From: Megaleporinus macrocephalus
Taxonomy: Eukaryota > Chordata > Actinopteri > Characiformes > Anostomidae
Direction: 5' to 3'
DNA length: 64,000 nucleotides
Assembly (NCBI GenBank): GCA_021613375.1
Contig: CM038710.1
Coordinates: 29,511,763-29,575,762, forward strand
Shown piece after piece: positions 57,579-64,000 of this stretch (within the stretch, counting starts at the first letter, position 1; each line of letters starts with the position of its first letter). The translations under genes and the position numbers were made by a program. The notes beneath the pieces are model-generated. The model saw only the letters and a program-made list of their open reading frames with translations, was not told where the DNA came from and searched no databases.

Positions 57579-57900
57579 GCATCTTTAGCTTTTTATGGAA
57601 TAAAGGAATAAGCTTGATTTAACTAGTGAGAGGACGGTTTGGGTGTTGGGAGTAAAGTTCTAGATGTAGGATGTCCAGTCTTGTCCACAAATGACCAGTG
57701 TGGCTGCAGGTTTTTATTCCAAAAAATCAGTTCCTCAAGGAAGTACATCAGATGTGCTACTGCTTGTTTAAAATGAATACCTGCAGCCACACCGGCTGGA
57801 TACCCTCGGTCTAGCACTTTACTCCCGAGCACCAAAACCATTAACTTAAATGAGAAGTCATTCCACCTCATTCCTTTATTGCGTATGAAGCTAAAGATGC
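57579..57900. mobile_element. Long imperfect palindrome (foldback element)
   Basis: Starting GCATCTTTAGCTT and ending AAGCTAAAGATGC, the two roughly 160-bp halves are inverted copies. Paired blocks include ggagtaaagt, gtccag or atccag, and gtgtggctgcaggt. Arm similarity is about 70% by eye. No transposase is present. Confidence 0.75.
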
Positions 57901-59748
57901 TAAGGATGCCTCAAATTTATTCAAAGCAAAGTCATTGAGACTGATTTATTGGGATAGCCACAATACAGTAGAATCCATATCATTGGGGAATGGAAGACGT
58001 TCCTAGTTCATCAGTTATGGATAGCACTTCAAGGGCTGGCTGTTTACATTGATCATCCTTCAACGAGCAACAGGAAGAATCCAATTTATTCCCTATTGAT
58101 GTTATTCTAAAGCTTGAGCTGAAAGTGTTTTAATTAGTGATGCATAGATTCCTTTGCAGCTGATGCCATTAAATATCCCCATCTTACTCAGTGTAAGAAT
58201 TCTCAAGGTGCTAGACACTGGCATTGGAAGAATGTGCTAAATCTATCAATGTGGTGTGTGTTGATAAGATTCCAGGCGGACGATTTTGATGCGAATAGGT
58301 TGTGCATGTATTTTAAGTTAAAGATCATGACAATGATACATTCAAAGTAGCGCAAATTTTAAACCCATCATCACAAACCCAACAAGAGCCCTTTACTCAC
58401 CAGAAATCCAGTGAACCTATCAGGAATGAGAAATCGTTGCATCAACCAGGCAGGTAGAAACACTAGACAGGCCAACTGCTAGACAGCAAGTGTGCTGCTT
58501 ATTTACGTCTGCCCAGGTGACTAGGAATGGGGAAGGAATAGGCAAAGCCCAAAGACAGTCGGTTTGCAGTGCTTTCCACAGGCCTGGATTTGGAGGTGAA
58601 AATGGGGTGTCTGGTATGCTATCTCATCTCAACGTGCTGTTTATAGGATTTCCTATTTAATGTGGTGTTTAAATAAATAAATAAATAACACATGAATAAA
58701 AAAAAAAACACTGAGCATGTGACACTGTGCCACAGAAAAGTTAAAAACCCAAGAAAAATGTCAACTGGAAATTGTTAAAATGGAGAACTTACACTTTGTT
58801 AGCTTTTAATATACTTGGATGTCCAAATATATCAATAGTATAACCTATGCTTGAAAAACGCTAGAGTGCAATCGGCAAAGAGTACTGTGTGAATGATGTC
58901 GTCTCATGTTGGTAGAAACCGCAGCATTTGAAACTGATATTTGATAAGATATGTATTGTAGTCCGAAAGACCATAAAGTTTACTGCCTAAAAACTACTAA
59001 ATGTTCTATTTTTCTGTATTGCTGTTCCAGGTAGATTTAATTGCACTTATAGATCAGTATCTGCATTGCCCCACAACTCCCATATCAGTGCAGCTCTAAT
59101 TATTTTTAGTTTATAGTTTGATGATAAATTATGATATATTTTCAGTTTGGGTTGCTCATGATAAAGGAAGCACCCATGTCTTTATTCATCTCTCCTCAGC
59201 ATGTGGTCTGCTGATGGATTAAATGTACTGCTGAATGTGAATAAGCCTCCAGGTCTTAAAGACCCATGTCATGGAGGTGGAGCATGTGATCACCATCTGC
59301 CTCAGATTTACATGTCAGACTGTTTCATTAACTTGACCACTAGCTCTGTTTGTGTCGGTGTCGGTGTAGTAGAGTTTTCTTACTTTCTATAAATGGACGT
59401 GGACAATGCAAATCTTTTCTGGAAATATGTCTGGATGTATTCTGTGAAGTTCAAGATTAATCTACTGTTAACCACTGCTCCTGCGAACCACCCAAACACA
59501 GAGCCACATCTGTTCTTTATCAGGTTTTCAGTTTCCACTGACTGCAAGCACCTAATGTTTTTACTGTGTTATCAGTGGAATAGGATGTGACGTTCACTCA
59601 TAAACCGTACATGCTGTATGGCAGTAACTGTACTGTTTCTGTTTTGCCATTGATTCACTGTCTCCCTCTCCCTCGCGACTGAGTGAGGTTATTAAATGTT
59701 TTTGTGAATGAGCAATGAGCGTATGCCCTGTGGCTGATGTGTATTTGT

Positions 59749-59750
<2 letters not shown>

Positions 59751-59783
<33 letters not shown>

Positions 59784-59786
59784 AGT

Positions 59787-59820
<34 letters not shown>
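59751..59820. repeat. (GT)n(GA)n compound microsatellite
   Basis: About 30 bp of GT repeats grade through GAGTGAGT into about 30 bp of GA repeats, in the slc38a5 5' intron. Confidence 0.95.
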
Positions 59821-59826
<6 letters not shown>

Positions 59827-60339
59827 TAGAAAGAACATTGAGTGTTCTGTGTTCAGTTGTCGTTCATATATATTAGCACAAAGTTTTCCATTTCATTATT
59901 TACTCCTGACGTTGTTTACATTCTTCATTGTTGGATGACTTGTTTGTCTTTTATGATGTAGAGTACTGTCTACAGGACAGGGACCTGTTTAGTTTTAGTC
60001 ATTCATTCTTCTATAAGATATTTCTGAAAAGATTAGATATGACAAATCATTTGCACAAGAAAAAAAGAAAGTCAAAAGAAAACAACTGAAAGATCAAGGG
60101 CTTCCAAAACTGGAGATCCAAAAAATTATTAAAGGATTTAAAGAAAACAAAACTTTTAGCACTGAAACTGTTCTAATAAAAAACAGTACCTAATGCTTTA
60201 GTCTATGACAGAGAGGTTTAATGCCTAATGCTAAACTCAATTTCTTTTCTGTGTTGTAGGTTCACTTTTTAGAGCTTGTTCATAAAGAAGGAACATAAGC
60301 AGCACTTCCAAATCAACACATACCACACTATAGGCCAGT

Positions 60340-64000
<3,661 letters not shown>

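Larger units (their letters stand above)
55034..60259 (+). other. slc38a5: slc38a5 5' intron
   Basis: Spans from the promoter-proximal donors to the acceptor 'tgttgtag' ending at 60,259. It holds three MITE-type elements and a GT/GA microsatellite, listed separately; otherwise no exon was recognised. Confidence 0.5.

Overview
This window is nuclear DNA of a teleost fish. The evidence is intron-split vertebrate genes with GT/AG splice sites, AATAAA polyadenylation signals, and a dense load of teleost-type repeats (hAT, piggyBac-like and Tc1-like elements, an L1 remnant, foldback MITEs and long satellites). There are no operons or prokaryotic features. Most short open reading frames are intronic or intergenic noise. 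Gene names rest on protein families recognised by eye; no database search was possible.

Layout. (1) 1-19,372, minus strand: the first coding exon of prex1 (19,235-19,372) with a GC-rich leader/promoter to about 20,000; everything below 19,235 appears to be prex1 intron 1. (2) 20,000-25,770: intergenic, with a palindromic MITE, nested DNA transposons, a decayed Tc1-like element and a 5'-truncated L1. (3) 25,827-26,624, plus strand: tmem81, a sperm-surface immunoglobulin-fold protein, intact in one coding exon. (4) 26,950-42,560, minus strand: a complete stk38 (NDR1) kinase gene; 13 coding exons assemble in frame to 467 residues with all kinase motifs. Its introns carry two hAT-type elements with perfect 8-bp target-site duplications, a piggyBac-like MITE and a long CATA microsatellite. 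(5) 42,600-54,450: intergenic, with a 365-bp direct duplication around an ISRE-like motif, an unrecognised two-exon gene candidate (46,340-47,233), a foldback element with internal subrepeats, a 2.6-kb minisatellite of alternating 31- and 29-bp units, and a seven-copy tandem repeat with a 150-200 bp period. (6) 54,460-64,000, plus strand: the 5' part of slc38a5 (SNAT5), with a GC-rich promoter, one or two untranslated first exons and the first three coding exons; it runs off the right edge.

The genes are not one pathway: a Rac exchange factor, a gamete-fusion membrane protein, a Hippo/NDR kinase and a system-N glutamine transporter. tmem81 and stk38 converge tail to tail with their poly(A) signals only tens of bases apart. 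The items most worth checking are the unrecognised two-exon gene with the nearby ISRE, the minisatellite with higher-order structure, and the dated hAT insertions inside stk38.
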